64,000 nt of DNA from Ktedonobacterales bacterium (GTDB taxonomy: Bacteria; Chloroflexota; Ktedonobacteria; Ktedonobacterales; DATBGS01): NCBI GenBank assembly GCA_036557285.1, contig DATBHW010000046.1, positions 35,911 through 99,910 of the forward strand, given 5' to 3'. Both the position numbers and the translations under genes were made by a program. Below, in pieces: positions 26,693-35,210 of this stretch. A model generated the notes under the pieces. It saw only the letters and a list, made by a program, of their open reading frames with translations. It was not told where the DNA came from and ran no database searches. How positions within the stretch are numbered: the first letter of the stretch is position 1; each line of letters starts with the position of its first letter.

Positions 26693-28306
26693 CTACCAGC
26701 CGAGAGCCAGGCCATCGGCGCGTGGGTCGGCTCCGCCCGCCAGCGTGCCATGCTCCCGATCAATGACAATGGCCTGTGCGTGGCCCATTGACGAGGACCA
26801 GCTTTCTTCTACCGCGATGCGATGGCCTTTGGCCGCCAGCGCGGCCAGCGTCTCCGGCGCGACGCGATCTTCAACAGCCATCGTTTCAGCGCCGCCGCCT
26901 TCTTCGCCGGTATAGAAGCCGCTGCGCCAGCGCGGCGCGCTGATGGCCGCCTGCGGGTTCATGCCGAAATCGAGCATGTTGGAAAGCATCTGTACGTGAA
27001 TCTGCGGCTGCGCGTCGCCGCCCATCGTGCCAAAGACGATGACCGGCTGATCGTTCTTGAAGGCCATCGCGGGCGTCAGCGTGTGCATGGTGCGTTTGCC
27101 TGGCTGGAGATAATTGGCGTGCGTGGGATCGAGCGAGAAATAGGAGCCACGATTCTGCAAAAGAATGCCGGTGTCGCCCGCGACCACGCCGGAGCCGAAG
27201 CCAAAGAAGAGGCTCTGGATGAGCGAGACGGCATTGCCCTCGCCATCAACGGCGCATAGATAAATCGTGTCGCCCTCTAGCCCGGCCCCTGGCTGCGCCT
27301 GAATTGCTGCCTGTGCTGTGTTAATGCGCGCTCGCTGGCGCGCCGCGTAGTCCTGAGAAAGCAGGCGGTCCAGCGGAATATCCACAAAGTCGGGATCGCT
27401 GATGTAGCGGTCACGGTCGGCAAAGGCGAGCTTTTTGGCTTCGACCAGCAGGTGCAGATATTCCGGCGTCTGGTGTCCCAGCGCGGCCAGGTCGAAGCCA
27501 TCCAGAATGTTAAGCATCTCCAGCGCGGCAAGCCCCTGGCTGTTCGGCGGAAACTCATAAATACGGTAGCCGCGATAGTCGGCGCTGATCGGCGCGACCC
27601 AGTTGGAGCGATGCGCGGCCAGGTCTGTCTCAGCCAGGAAACCATCGTTGCTCTGGCAGAAAGCGGCGATGGCCCGGCCTACCTCGCCGGTATAGAAGAC
27701 ATCGCGCCCGCCCTCAGCAATGCCCCGCAGCGAGCGCGCCAGATTGAGCTGGCGAAAGCGTTCGCCCGCCTGGGGGATGCCCCCGCCGGGCCTGAAGATA
27801 GCGTCCGTTGTCGGGAATTGATCGAGCAGGGCGTGGTTTGATTCGATGGCTTGCGTAAATTTGGCGCTGATCGGAAAGCCCTCTTCGGCGTATTCGATGG
27901 CGGGCTGGAAAACTTCGGACCAGTCCAGTTTGCCGTGACGGGAGATCAGTTCGTGCCAGCCATCAACCGCGCCTGGCACAGTGACGGATCGCAGCCCGTA
28001 GCGCGGCACAGCGTTCAGGCCGCGCGCGGCAAAGGCAGCAGGCGTCATGGCCTGGGGGGCGCGCCCGCTGGCGTTGAGCGCCCGCAGTTCCTGGGCGTGA
28101 GCGTCCCAATAGAGCGCAAAGAGGTCGCCACCCACCGAACACCAGCGGTGATAGACGACAGCCAGAGCCAGATTAGCGGCGACAGCGGCATCAACGGCGT
28201 TGCCGCCTTTCAGCAGCATGCGCACGCCCGCCTGTGTGGCGAGATAGTGTGGGGTAGCGACCATGCCATGCGTGGCGTAGGTGGGAACGATGGGATATGC
28301 GCTCAT
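26693..28306 (-). CDS. ggt: Gamma-glutamyltransferase family protein
   Basis: A 537-residue Ntn hydrolase that is expected to self-cleave before Thr347 (GDTIYLCAVDGEGNAVS), the aligned N-terminal nucleophile of the small subunit. GGNAVDAAVAANLALAVV near residues 34-51 is the conserved N-terminal region. The family cleaves gamma-glutamyl bonds of glutathione or related compounds. There is no signal peptide, so it is probably cytosolic. GGAG lies about 7 nt before the ATG. A small membrane protein gene precedes it by 15 nt, and an SDR gene follows. Confidence 0.88.
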   Translation of the reverse strand: MSAYPIVPTYATHGMVATPHYLATQAGVRMLLKGGNAVDAAVAANLALAVVYHRWCSVGGDLFALYWDAHAQELRALNASGRAPQAMTPAAFAARGLNAVPRYGLRSVTVPGAVDGWHELISRHGKLDWSEVFQPAIEYAEEGFPISAKFTQAIESNHALLDQFPTTDAIFRPGGGIPQAGERFRQLNLARSLRGIAEGGRDVFYTGEVGRAIAAFCQSNDGFLAETDLAAHRSNWVAPISADYRGYRIYEFPPNSQGLAALEMLNILDGFDLAALGHQTPEYLHLLVEAKKLAFADRDRYISDPDFVDIPLDRLLSQDYAARQRARINTAQAAIQAQPGAGLEGDTIYLCAVDGEGNAVSLIQSLFFGFGSGVVAGDTGILLQNRGSYFSLDPTHANYLQPGKRTMHTLTPAMAFKNDQPVIVFGTMGGDAQPQIHVQMLSNMLDFGMNPQAAISAPRWRSGFYTGEEGGGAETMAVEDRVAPETLAALAAKGHRIAVEESWSSSMGHAQAIVIDREHGTLAGGADPRADGLALGW

Positions 28307-28321
28307 TTTTTACTCCATGAT

Positions 28322-28543
28322 TCAGATGTGTTGGTGTCCGTTGTGATGGTCAGGTTCTGACTCGTGACGCGGCAGGGGCAATGCTTGCAGCGTCAGCCCT
28401 CGGCTGGCTGCACGCGCCCAGCGCCAGAGCCGTTCGCGTTCGCGCCAGCGGCCCAGGAACCAGACGCCCGCGCCAATACCCGCGCCGATCAGGGCCAGCG
28501 CCAGGTAGCGTTCTTCGGTTCGTTTGCGACGTGGTGAAGACAT
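28322..28543 (-). CDS. Small single-span protein of unknown function
   Basis: 73 residues from the ATG at 28543, with GAGGGG upstream. A basic N-terminus, one hydrophobic span (about 13-31) with a glycine-rich face, then an Arg/Trp-rich cytosolic stretch and a His-rich tail ending DHHNGHQHI. No known family. It is the first gene before ggt (15-nt gap), and a TATACT box for it lies at 28618-28613. A role in anchoring or metal binding is only a guess. Confidence 0.6.
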   Translation of the reverse strand: MSSPRRKRTEERYLALALIGAGIGAGVWFLGRWRERERLWRWARAASRGLTLQALPLPRHESEPDHHNGHQHI

Positions 28544-28770
28544 AGGCGTCCCCTCTTTCGTGTAGCCATCATGCCCAGGAGAACACAAGCCGTTGGCGCT
28601 TCTCGCAAGCAGAGTATAGCATACCAGACGCTGTGGCTGGCGTCGGCGCTGGCCTCCGGCGTGCTATACTCACAGCAGAAGCAATGTGCTCTCCAGGGTC
28701 TTTGTCTCGCGCGCTCAGCTCTGCGCTCTTCGTCCTTACCTGGAGGAATAATCGCTCAGGAGTCACATCA

Positions 28771-29628
28771 ATGGCATCGTCTAATTCTTCACCCGCGCCT
28801 TCGCCTGAAAACCAATCGCTGGCCTTTGACCGCGCCGCGCCGCTGTATGACGCCACGCGCGGCTATCCGCCTGATGTAGAAGAGCAGATCGGCGCGGCGA
28901 TCATCAAGGCGGCCAACGCCCAGCCAGAAACACGCTTTCTGGAGGTGGGTGTCGGCACCGGGCGCATCGCCCTGCCCATCGCGCGCCAGGGCTATGACTA
29001 TACCGGCGTTGATATTTCGGAGCCGATGCTTGATCGGCTGCGCGCCAAGGTAGCGGAACTTCAGCAGGCAGCCGCTAGCTCGGCAGTGGCGCCTATTCAG
29101 CTTCAGCTTGCTGTGGCCGATATGACCGCGCTGCCGTTTCCCGCTGGCTCGTTTGATGTGGTGGTTGCGGTGCATGTCTTCCATCTGGTCAGCGCCTGGC
29201 GACAGGCGGTTGAGGAGGCGCTGCGCGTTTTGCGCCCTGGTGGTGTGTTTCTGCATTGCTGGGATGAACGGCTCGCGCCTGGAGGGGAAGAACTGCAAGA
29301 GCACTGGGTCGAGATCGTGCGTGAACTGGGCAGCGAAGTTGGCATTCTTGGCGCTGAGCGTCGCGTGCTGGTCACTGATTATCTGCGCGAGCGTGGCCTC
29401 TCCGTTGAGGTCTTGCGCACCGTGATCTGGGAAACGCGGGAAAGCCCACGCGATACGTTTGGGTATATCGCGCAGCGTATCTGGTCGCGGACCTGGCTCG
29501 TGCCTGATGAGGTCTTTGCTGCCTCGATTGAGCGTCTGGAAAGCTGGGCCACCAATCGCTACGGCGCCAGGTACACGACGCCGCGCCCCATGAGCCATCA
29601 GTTCATCATCAGCCGCGCGCGGCGATAA
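28771..29628 (+). CDS. SAM-dependent methyltransferase (UbiE/COQ5-like)
   Basis: 285 residues from the ATG at 28771, with CAGGAG about 9 nt upstream. Motif I is FLEVGVGTGRIALPIA, motif II contains YTGVDISEPMLDRLRAKV, and motif III contains ADMTALPFPAGSFDVVVAVH, the usual class I methyltransferase fold. The C-terminal part is variable and would bind the substrate, which cannot be named. A TATACT box at 28665-28670, without a good -35, may be its promoter. It is divergent from the ggt operon and 23 nt before the next gene. Confidence 0.85.
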   Translation: MASSNSSPAPSPENQSLAFDRAAPLYDATRGYPPDVEEQIGAAIIKAANAQPETRFLEVGVGTGRIALPIARQGYDYTGVDISEPMLDRLRAKVAELQQAAASSAVAPIQLQLAVADMTALPFPAGSFDVVVAVHVFHLVSAWRQAVEEALRVLRPGGVFLHCWDERLAPGGEELQEHWVEIVRELGSEVGILGAERRVLVTDYLRERGLSVEVLRTVIWETRESPRDTFGYIAQRIWSRTWLVPDEVFAASIERLESWATNRYGARYTTPRPMSHQFIISRARR

Positions 29629-29651
29629 ATGGCCCTGGAGAAGCAACGAAC

Positions 29652-30089
29652 ATGGGAAAGCGCAGCAGCTTTGCGAATACATGGGTGAATCAGACTAACC
29701 TGGGCAAACACTTTGGTATGAGCGCCATTGCGATTGGCAAGAAGCTGGCAGAATTGGGCCTGAAGGGGCCGGATAAGCAGCCGACAGAGCGGGCGCTCTC
29801 TGAGGGGTTTTGCCGATCAACGCCGCTGAAAGATGGGACGCCCTTCTTCATGTGGAATAAGAAAAAGGTTTCAGAACTCCTCCGCTCCTCTGGGCTTGCG
29901 CAGTTGAGCGGCGCCGACGCCGATGCCTACGAGACCGCCCGCGCACTCGTCGCAGCGGCCAAAGAGGCTGATGAGACGGGCATAGATAAGCTCTTCTTCT
30001 TCATGGTTGATGAGGTTCCCAGGTCGCAGCGCGCCAGCGTGAACCGCTGGCTCGAAAAGCTCGGCTCGGAGATCAGGCTGGGGGAGTGA
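29652..30089 (+). CDS. Hypothetical protein with possible helix-turn-helix
   Basis: 145 residues. The N-terminal part (WVNQTNLGKHFGMSAIAIGK and KLAELGLKG) looks like a winged-helix or helix-turn-helix for DNA binding. It leads into FFMWNKKKVSELL, and the C-terminal half is helical and acidic. I do not recognise the family. GGAG lies 12 nt before the ATG, and the gene follows the methyltransferase by 23 nt. Coding potential is supported by the ribosome site and the co-directional spacing, not by homology. Confidence 0.6.
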   Translation: MGKRSSFANTWVNQTNLGKHFGMSAIAIGKKLAELGLKGPDKQPTERALSEGFCRSTPLKDGTPFFMWNKKKVSELLRSSGLAQLSGADADAYETARALVAAAKEADETGIDKLFFFMVDEVPRSQRASVNRWLEKLGSEIRLGE

Positions 30090-30121
30090 GGAGGCATTAC
30101 CGCCGCCCGCGCCTGCCTTTA

Positions 30122-32296
30122 TTATGAGGCTGCTGTCGTTGTGGGCGCTTTCTCCAGCGCCTCGGCCAGAATCTCGGCCATATCCATGACCTTGAAGCGC
30201 TCCTCGGCCTCCACGCCTTTGATGCCGTCCTCAAACATCGTGATGCAGAAGGGGCAGGCGGCGGCCAGCGTATCCGCGCCGGTCTCCAGCGCCTCCTGTA
30301 CGCGGGTCTGATTGATGCGCTTGCCGATCTTCTCTTCCATCCAGACGCGCCCGCCGCCGCCGCCGCAGCAGAAGCTCTTGTTGCGGTTGCGGCGCATCTC
30401 CTCGACGCCCGTCGCGTTGATAACGTTCAGTACCCTGCGCGGCTCGTCATAGACATCGTTCCAGCGTCCCAGGAAGCAGGGGTCGTGATAGGTCAGCTTG
30501 CGCGTATCGAAGCCCACCGGCAGCTTCAACTGGCCCGATTCAATCAGGCGCTCGATGAAGACGGAGTGATGCACGACCTCGAAGGCGCCGCCAAGCTGCG
30601 GATACTCGTTCTTGATCGTGTTGAAGCAGTGCGGGCAGGCGGTAATGATCGTGCGGAACTTCGGCTGGCCGCCGCTGACGCCAGCAGCGTCAGCGCCATT
30701 GCTGGATGATCCATTGCCGTTGCTCTGTGCCTTCTCGGCGTCGAATCTCGCCAGGCGTGTATTGAAGCCGTAGCTGTTCAGCGTCTCGACGTTCTGCTGG
30801 GCGAGCATCTGCCAGAGATATTCGTTGCCGATGCGCCGCGCCGGATCGCCGGTGCAGTTCTCTTCCTGCGCCAGAATGCCAAACTTGACGTTCGCAGCCT
30901 TCAGCACCTTTGCCAGCGCCGTCGCCACCTTTTTGTTGCGGTCATCGAAGGAAGCCATGCAGCCGACCCAGTAAAGGACATCAACATCGGGGTCTTCGGC
31001 CAGCGTGGGGACGCCCAGCGACGCCGCCCATTCGCCGCGCGTGTCGTTGCGCATCTCCCAGGGGTTCTGGTTGCGCTCCAGATTGTTAAAGAGCGAGGTC
31101 ACTTCGCTGGGTAAGCTGCTCTCTTCCATCACCAGATAGCGGCGCATATCGTCAATCTTGACGACATGTTCGATGTTGACCGGGCAGACTTCCACGCACG
31201 CGCCGCAGTTGGTGCAGGCCCACAGCGACTCTTCCTTGATGACGCCGCCGACCATTGGCCCCTGCGTTTCCGTCGTCTCGCCCACCTCTCGCATCGCCCC
31301 CAGCTTCAGCTTGCCCAGGACCGGCACGCTGGCCGGAATCAGCGGCGTTTTGTCCGAGTGCATCATCACCTCGCGCACGCCGGTAATGATCTCTTTGGGC
31401 CAGAGCGGCTTGTCGGTTGCCAGCGCCGGGCAGACACTGTTGCAGCGCCCGCATTCGGTGCAGGCGTAGCCATCCAGCAGTTGCTTCCAGGTGAACTGCT
31501 CGAAGGACTTGACGCCGTAGTCTTCGCGCTCTTCCAGGTTGGGGATGATCGGCAGCATGGCCTTCGGCCCATAGTTCTTGAAGAAGACGTTGAACGGCGT
31601 CGCCATCAGGTGCAGGTGCTTGGAAACCGGCAGATAGCAGAGGAAGAAGAAGACGGTCAGCACATGTGCCCAATAGAAGACATGCGCCCATGCCTGCGCC
31701 GCGCCAACGCTCAGCCCGGCGGTAGCGCCGCTGAACCACGCGCCAAAGAGCGACCATTCGTGCGGGTCGGTGGCGCGATAGAGAAAGACATCATAGAGCG
31801 CGACGGAAACCAGAATCAGCGTAATCAGCCCCAGGATGATCGCGCCGTCTTTCCAGCTATGCAGATTGCTTTCAAGCTGCCTGGGGCGGACGATGAAGCG
31901 CCGGATCGAAAAGACGATGATAGCGATGAAGACCAGCAGCGTGAAGACATCCACGAAAGCGTTGAAAACGGGATTGCCGCCGAGCAGCGGAACGGCCCCG
32001 TTAAATGCGCCAAACCAGAGGTTGAGCGTCCCCAGCGAGATGATGATAAAGCCCCAGAAGGTGAAGAAGTGGGCCAGGCCAGGGATGGGATCGCGCAGGA
32101 CTCCGCGCTGGCCCAGCACCATCGAGACGAAGTGGCCGACGCGCTGGCCCAGGTGGTCAAAGCGGTTTTCCGGGCGGCCCAGCAGCATCAGCGCGATCAG
32201 GCGGCGCGTCTCCAGCCCGAAAATGACGAAGGCTGTCACCATGATGATCGCAAAGATAATCGTCCCGGCCAGGCCACCGGCGGGAGAAAAGTTCAT
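30122..32296 (-). CDS. Membrane Fe-S oxidoreductase with CCG domains (HdrD/FadF-like)
   Basis: 724 residues from the ATG at 32296, with AAAGGAG 9 nt upstream. The N-terminal 240 residues are a NarI-like membrane domain of about five spans that probably binds haem. Two [4Fe-4S] motifs follow (Cys279/282/285/289 and Cys361/364/367/371). Then come two CCG cysteine-rich domains, the second ending CCGGGGGRVWMEE, as in heterodisulfide reductase subunit D. Such proteins pass electrons from electron-transfer flavoprotein or acyl-CoA dehydrogenases to quinones. That role fits the beta-oxidation genes at 9.4-11.5 kb (inference). It has its own strong promoter. Confidence 0.85.
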   Translation of the reverse strand: MNFSPAGGLAGTIIFAIIMVTAFVIFGLETRRLIALMLLGRPENRFDHLGQRVGHFVSMVLGQRGVLRDPIPGLAHFFTFWGFIIISLGTLNLWFGAFNGAVPLLGGNPVFNAFVDVFTLLVFIAIIVFSIRRFIVRPRQLESNLHSWKDGAIILGLITLILVSVALYDVFLYRATDPHEWSLFGAWFSGATAGLSVGAAQAWAHVFYWAHVLTVFFFLCYLPVSKHLHLMATPFNVFFKNYGPKAMLPIIPNLEEREDYGVKSFEQFTWKQLLDGYACTECGRCNSVCPALATDKPLWPKEIITGVREVMMHSDKTPLIPASVPVLGKLKLGAMREVGETTETQGPMVGGVIKEESLWACTNCGACVEVCPVNIEHVVKIDDMRRYLVMEESSLPSEVTSLFNNLERNQNPWEMRNDTRGEWAASLGVPTLAEDPDVDVLYWVGCMASFDDRNKKVATALAKVLKAANVKFGILAQEENCTGDPARRIGNEYLWQMLAQQNVETLNSYGFNTRLARFDAEKAQSNGNGSSSNGADAAGVSGGQPKFRTIITACPHCFNTIKNEYPQLGGAFEVVHHSVFIERLIESGQLKLPVGFDTRKLTYHDPCFLGRWNDVYDEPRRVLNVINATGVEEMRRNRNKSFCCGGGGGRVWMEEKIGKRINQTRVQEALETGADTLAAACPFCITMFEDGIKGVEAEERFKVMDMAEILAEALEKAPTTTAAS

Positions 32297-32478
32297 CAGT
32301 TGCTCTCCTTTGTACCAGACGCTCGACTCTGTGATGAGGAGATGCGAACGGGCGCTTAAGCTGCGCGCCTTGCTTGCACGAGCTATACCACAGGCGCTGC
32401 CTGCCGCGTGGCTTGCAAAGAACACTGGGGAAAAGCCTGGAGCGCGCGGCGAACGCCGTTGTTGCCGAAACTACACTC

Positions 32479-32507
32479 ATTCTAGCGCGCTGGTTAGGGG
32501 GTGTCAA
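32479..32507 (-). promoter_or_regulatory. Strong promoter of the Fe-S oxidoreductase
   Basis: Minus strand TTGACA (32507-32502), 17 bp and TAGAAT (32484-32479), leaving a leader of about 175 nt before the ATG at 32296. The long leader holds no recognised riboswitch. Confidence 0.75.
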
Positions 32508-32525
32508 CGTAGCTAGGGAACAAGA

Positions 32526-34121
32526 TCAGGGCTTTTCCTGCTCCTTCCTGCCGGGCATTTCATTGCCGCGCATCAGGGCAGTGAAGACGCCAAGGATTGC
32601 CAGGCCCGCGCAGGCCAGCATAGCAGCGCGAAAACTGCTTACGAAGGTCGCTTGCAGTGCGCTCACACTGGCGGGCGAGAGCGTTTGCTGCTGAGTCGCC
32701 AGGATGGTTCCTGCCGCTGCGCCGCCAAGGCTGACAAATATCGCGCCCGCCAGCGCCACGCTCAGGCTCTGCCCGATCACGCGCCCGGTTGACAGAATGC
32801 CCGATGCTGTGCCCTGTTCGTTGGGCGGCGCAGCCCCCATGATCGCCCTGGTATTCGGCGCTTGAAAGATGCCCTGACCAACGCCAGTGACACTCAGCCG
32901 CCAGATAATATCCCAGACCGAACTCTGAGCGTCAAGCTGGCTGAGCAGGCCCAGCCCGATGCAGGCAATTGCCAGCCCGATAGGCGCCAGCCAGCGGGAA
33001 CCGATGCGGTCTGCGAGCGCGCCGCTGATCGGGGCGACGACGCCGAGGGTTAACGAGAAAGGCGTCAGCAGCAGCCCTGCCTCCAGGGCACTGTACCCCT
33101 TGAGTTCCTCGAAATAGAAGGGCAGGAGAAAGCCTACAGCAAAAAGGGCGAGCATGGACAGTATAAAGCTGATGTTGGCCGAGACGAAGACACGATTCTT
33201 CAGCAGGTTGAGGTCCAGAATGGGGGTTTTGATGCGCCGTTCGACCAGGATAGCGGCTGCCAGGGCTAATGCGCCAATCAGCACTGAGGCAATGAAGCGC
33301 AGCGAAGTCCAGCCCCATTCCTGGCCGAACGAGAGTCCCAGGATAAGCGCAGCCATGCCAATTGCCAGCAGGATGGCGCCCGCCGGGTCAAACCGTCCCT
33401 GCCCACGATGGAGCGGCTCCTTGAGAACGAATAACGCGGCGCCGCAGACGATGATGCCAATGGGGACGTTGATGTAGAATATCCAGCGCCAGGTCAGATA
33501 CTCCGTGATGATGCCACCCAGCGTGGGGCCGACGCTGATCCCCAGGGCAACCACGACGGCATTGAGGCCGAGCGCCCGCCCGCGCTCATTGGCCGGGAAG
33601 GCATGGGTCAGCATGGCAAGGTTGACCGAGAAGAGCAGCGCGCCGCCCAGGCCCTGAAATCCACGAGCAGCGATGAGGATGCCCAACGAAGGGGCCGCGC
33701 CGCAAATAACCGAGCCAAGCGTGAAAATAGCGATACCCATGATAAAGATCGGCTTGCGTCCGATCATATCGGCCAGCCGTCCGGCAGTAAGCAGCGCCGC
33801 CGCGATCACCACCAGATAACCGATAATCACCCACTCAACAGCGCCATTGAGCGATACCCCAAAGGCGCGCGAGATAGAGGGCAGGCTGATGTTAACGATA
33901 GAGCTATCGAGCGTGGTCATGAAGGCGCCCATTGCCGCGAGCGCAAAGATTGCCCATTTATTGGCGCGCTCCTCCAAAGGAGGGGCCGGCGGGGGTGGTA
34001 GGGAGGGCTGCGGGATGACATGCGCGCCGAGCGCAGCGCATGTAAGACCCCCTGCCGTGGGGCGCGGCGGAGGTGGCGCGGGCGCACCCGGCGCTGGGTG
34101 TTGAGCAGTTTGCTGCCCCAT
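32526..34121 (-). CDS. MFS drug exporter, DHA2 (14-span EmrB/QacA) family
   Basis: A 531-residue polytopic transporter. The proline-rich N-terminal 50 residues are cytosolic. MTTLDSSIVNISLPSIS is the first-span motif D1 of DHA2 exporters. GRLADMIGRKPIF is motif A, and GPTLGGIITEYLTWRWIFYI is motif C, which is specific to drug:H+ antiporters. About 14 spans fit the length. The substrate is unknown. GAGG precedes the ATG by 7 nt. It has no adjacent regulator and is convergent with nothing; the PLP gene lies upstream on the same strand. Confidence 0.9.
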   Translation of the reverse strand: MGQQTAQHPAPGAPAPPPPRPTAGGLTCAALGAHVIPQPSLPPPPAPPLEERANKWAIFALAAMGAFMTTLDSSIVNISLPSISRAFGVSLNGAVEWVIIGYLVVIAAALLTAGRLADMIGRKPIFIMGIAIFTLGSVICGAAPSLGILIAARGFQGLGGALLFSVNLAMLTHAFPANERGRALGLNAVVVALGISVGPTLGGIITEYLTWRWIFYINVPIGIIVCGAALFVLKEPLHRGQGRFDPAGAILLAIGMAALILGLSFGQEWGWTSLRFIASVLIGALALAAAILVERRIKTPILDLNLLKNRVFVSANISFILSMLALFAVGFLLPFYFEELKGYSALEAGLLLTPFSLTLGVVAPISGALADRIGSRWLAPIGLAIACIGLGLLSQLDAQSSVWDIIWRLSVTGVGQGIFQAPNTRAIMGAAPPNEQGTASGILSTGRVIGQSLSVALAGAIFVSLGGAAAGTILATQQQTLSPASVSALQATFVSSFRAAMLACAGLAILGVFTALMRGNEMPGRKEQEKP

Positions 34122-34207
34122 AGATTGCCTCGCTCATTCCAGGCTGGCTGTGATGACTCCTATCTCTGCTCAGCAATTTCCAGATGCAGCGTTCTTCTAG
34201 AACAGCC

Positions 34208-35185
34208 CTAGAGCAGCGCCTTCAAGCGTTCACTGGAGACGTTGCGACCAGTCAGCACAGCCGCAACCGTCTTGCCTCCGATGTCGGCGATACGCTGATT
34301 GAGCAGCGCAGCCAGGACGACGGCTCCTGAGCCTTCCACAATCAGGTGATGCTGCTCGATATACCAGGCCATCGCCTGAGCAATTTCGCGCTCCTCGACC
34401 AGCACGATCTCATCTACATACTGGCGGGCCAGTTCATACATGGGCGATCCCGGTTCGATGTTGCCCGACAGGCCATCAGCGAGTGAATCCAATACCGGCA
34501 CTGTGACCAGACGCCCCGCGTCAAAAGCCGCGCGCATCTGTGGCGAAGCCGTTGACTGTACACCAACCACCTGAATCTTGGGGTTGATGGTTTTGGCCCA
34601 GAGTCCGATGCCGATCATGATGCCGCCCCCACCGGCAGGCACAAGCACGACCTCCACGCCGGGCAGGTCTTCCAAAATCTCTACGCCAATGCTGCCCTGC
34701 CCGGCTATAATCTGCGGATCATTATATGCCGAGACAAAGCGGCGATTGGTCTGGCGCGCCAGACCAATCGCCAGCGCCTCTGCTTCGTCGTAATCAGCGC
34801 CTTCCACCAGCAGTTCGACGTTCTCTGGCGGATAGCGGCGCAGCGCGGCAATCTTGGCGGGCGACCCGCTTTTCGGCACGATCAGCGTGGCGCGCACGCC
34901 CAGCAGGCGCGCCGCTTCGGCGAGGCCCAGGGCGTGGTTGCCAGCCGAAGCGGCGACAACACCTGCGGCGCGCTCGCGCTCGCCAAGCGTAAACAGCCGG
35001 TTCAGCGCGCCGCGAAGCTTAAAGCTGCCGGTGCGCTGAAGGTTTTCGTGCTTTAGATAGGCGCTGGCCCCACTCGCTTCCGAAAGCGCCTCTGAAAGCT
35101 CCAGCGGCGTATGCAGCACGCGACCTCTCAGCCGCTGCGCCGCCGCCGCGATGCTTGTCGGCGTTAATTCTGTTTCGTAGGCCAT
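34208..35185 (-). CDS. PLP-dependent threonine/serine dehydratase (fold type II)
   Basis: 325 residues. The Schiff-base lysine is Lys56 in RTGSFKLRGA. SAGNHALG binds the substrate carboxylate, and PAGGGGIMIGIG holds the PLP phosphate. It matches catabolic threonine ammonia-lyases (2-oxobutanoate production) and the related serine racemases. There is no C-terminal ACT domain, so the isoleucine-feedback type is unlikely. GGGGAGAG precedes the ATG. It follows purH by 25 nt and is probably co-transcribed with it. Confidence 0.88.
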   Translation of the reverse strand: MAYETELTPTSIAAAAQRLRGRVLHTPLELSEALSEASGASAYLKHENLQRTGSFKLRGALNRLFTLGERERAAGVVAASAGNHALGLAEAARLLGVRATLIVPKSGSPAKIAALRRYPPENVELLVEGADYDEAEALAIGLARQTNRRFVSAYNDPQIIAGQGSIGVEILEDLPGVEVVLVPAGGGGIMIGIGLWAKTINPKIQVVGVQSTASPQMRAAFDAGRLVTVPVLDSLADGLSGNIEPGSPMYELARQYVDEIVLVEEREIAQAMAWYIEQHHLIVEGSGAVVLAALLNQRIADIGGKTVAAVLTGRNVSSERLKALL

Positions 35186-35210
35186 GCTCTCCCCTTTCTC
35201 CTACAAGTCC

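Noticed and set aside
31166..32359. 397-residue plus-strand open frame opposite the Fe-S oxidoreductase
   Set aside because: Low-complexity antisense product, no ribosome site.
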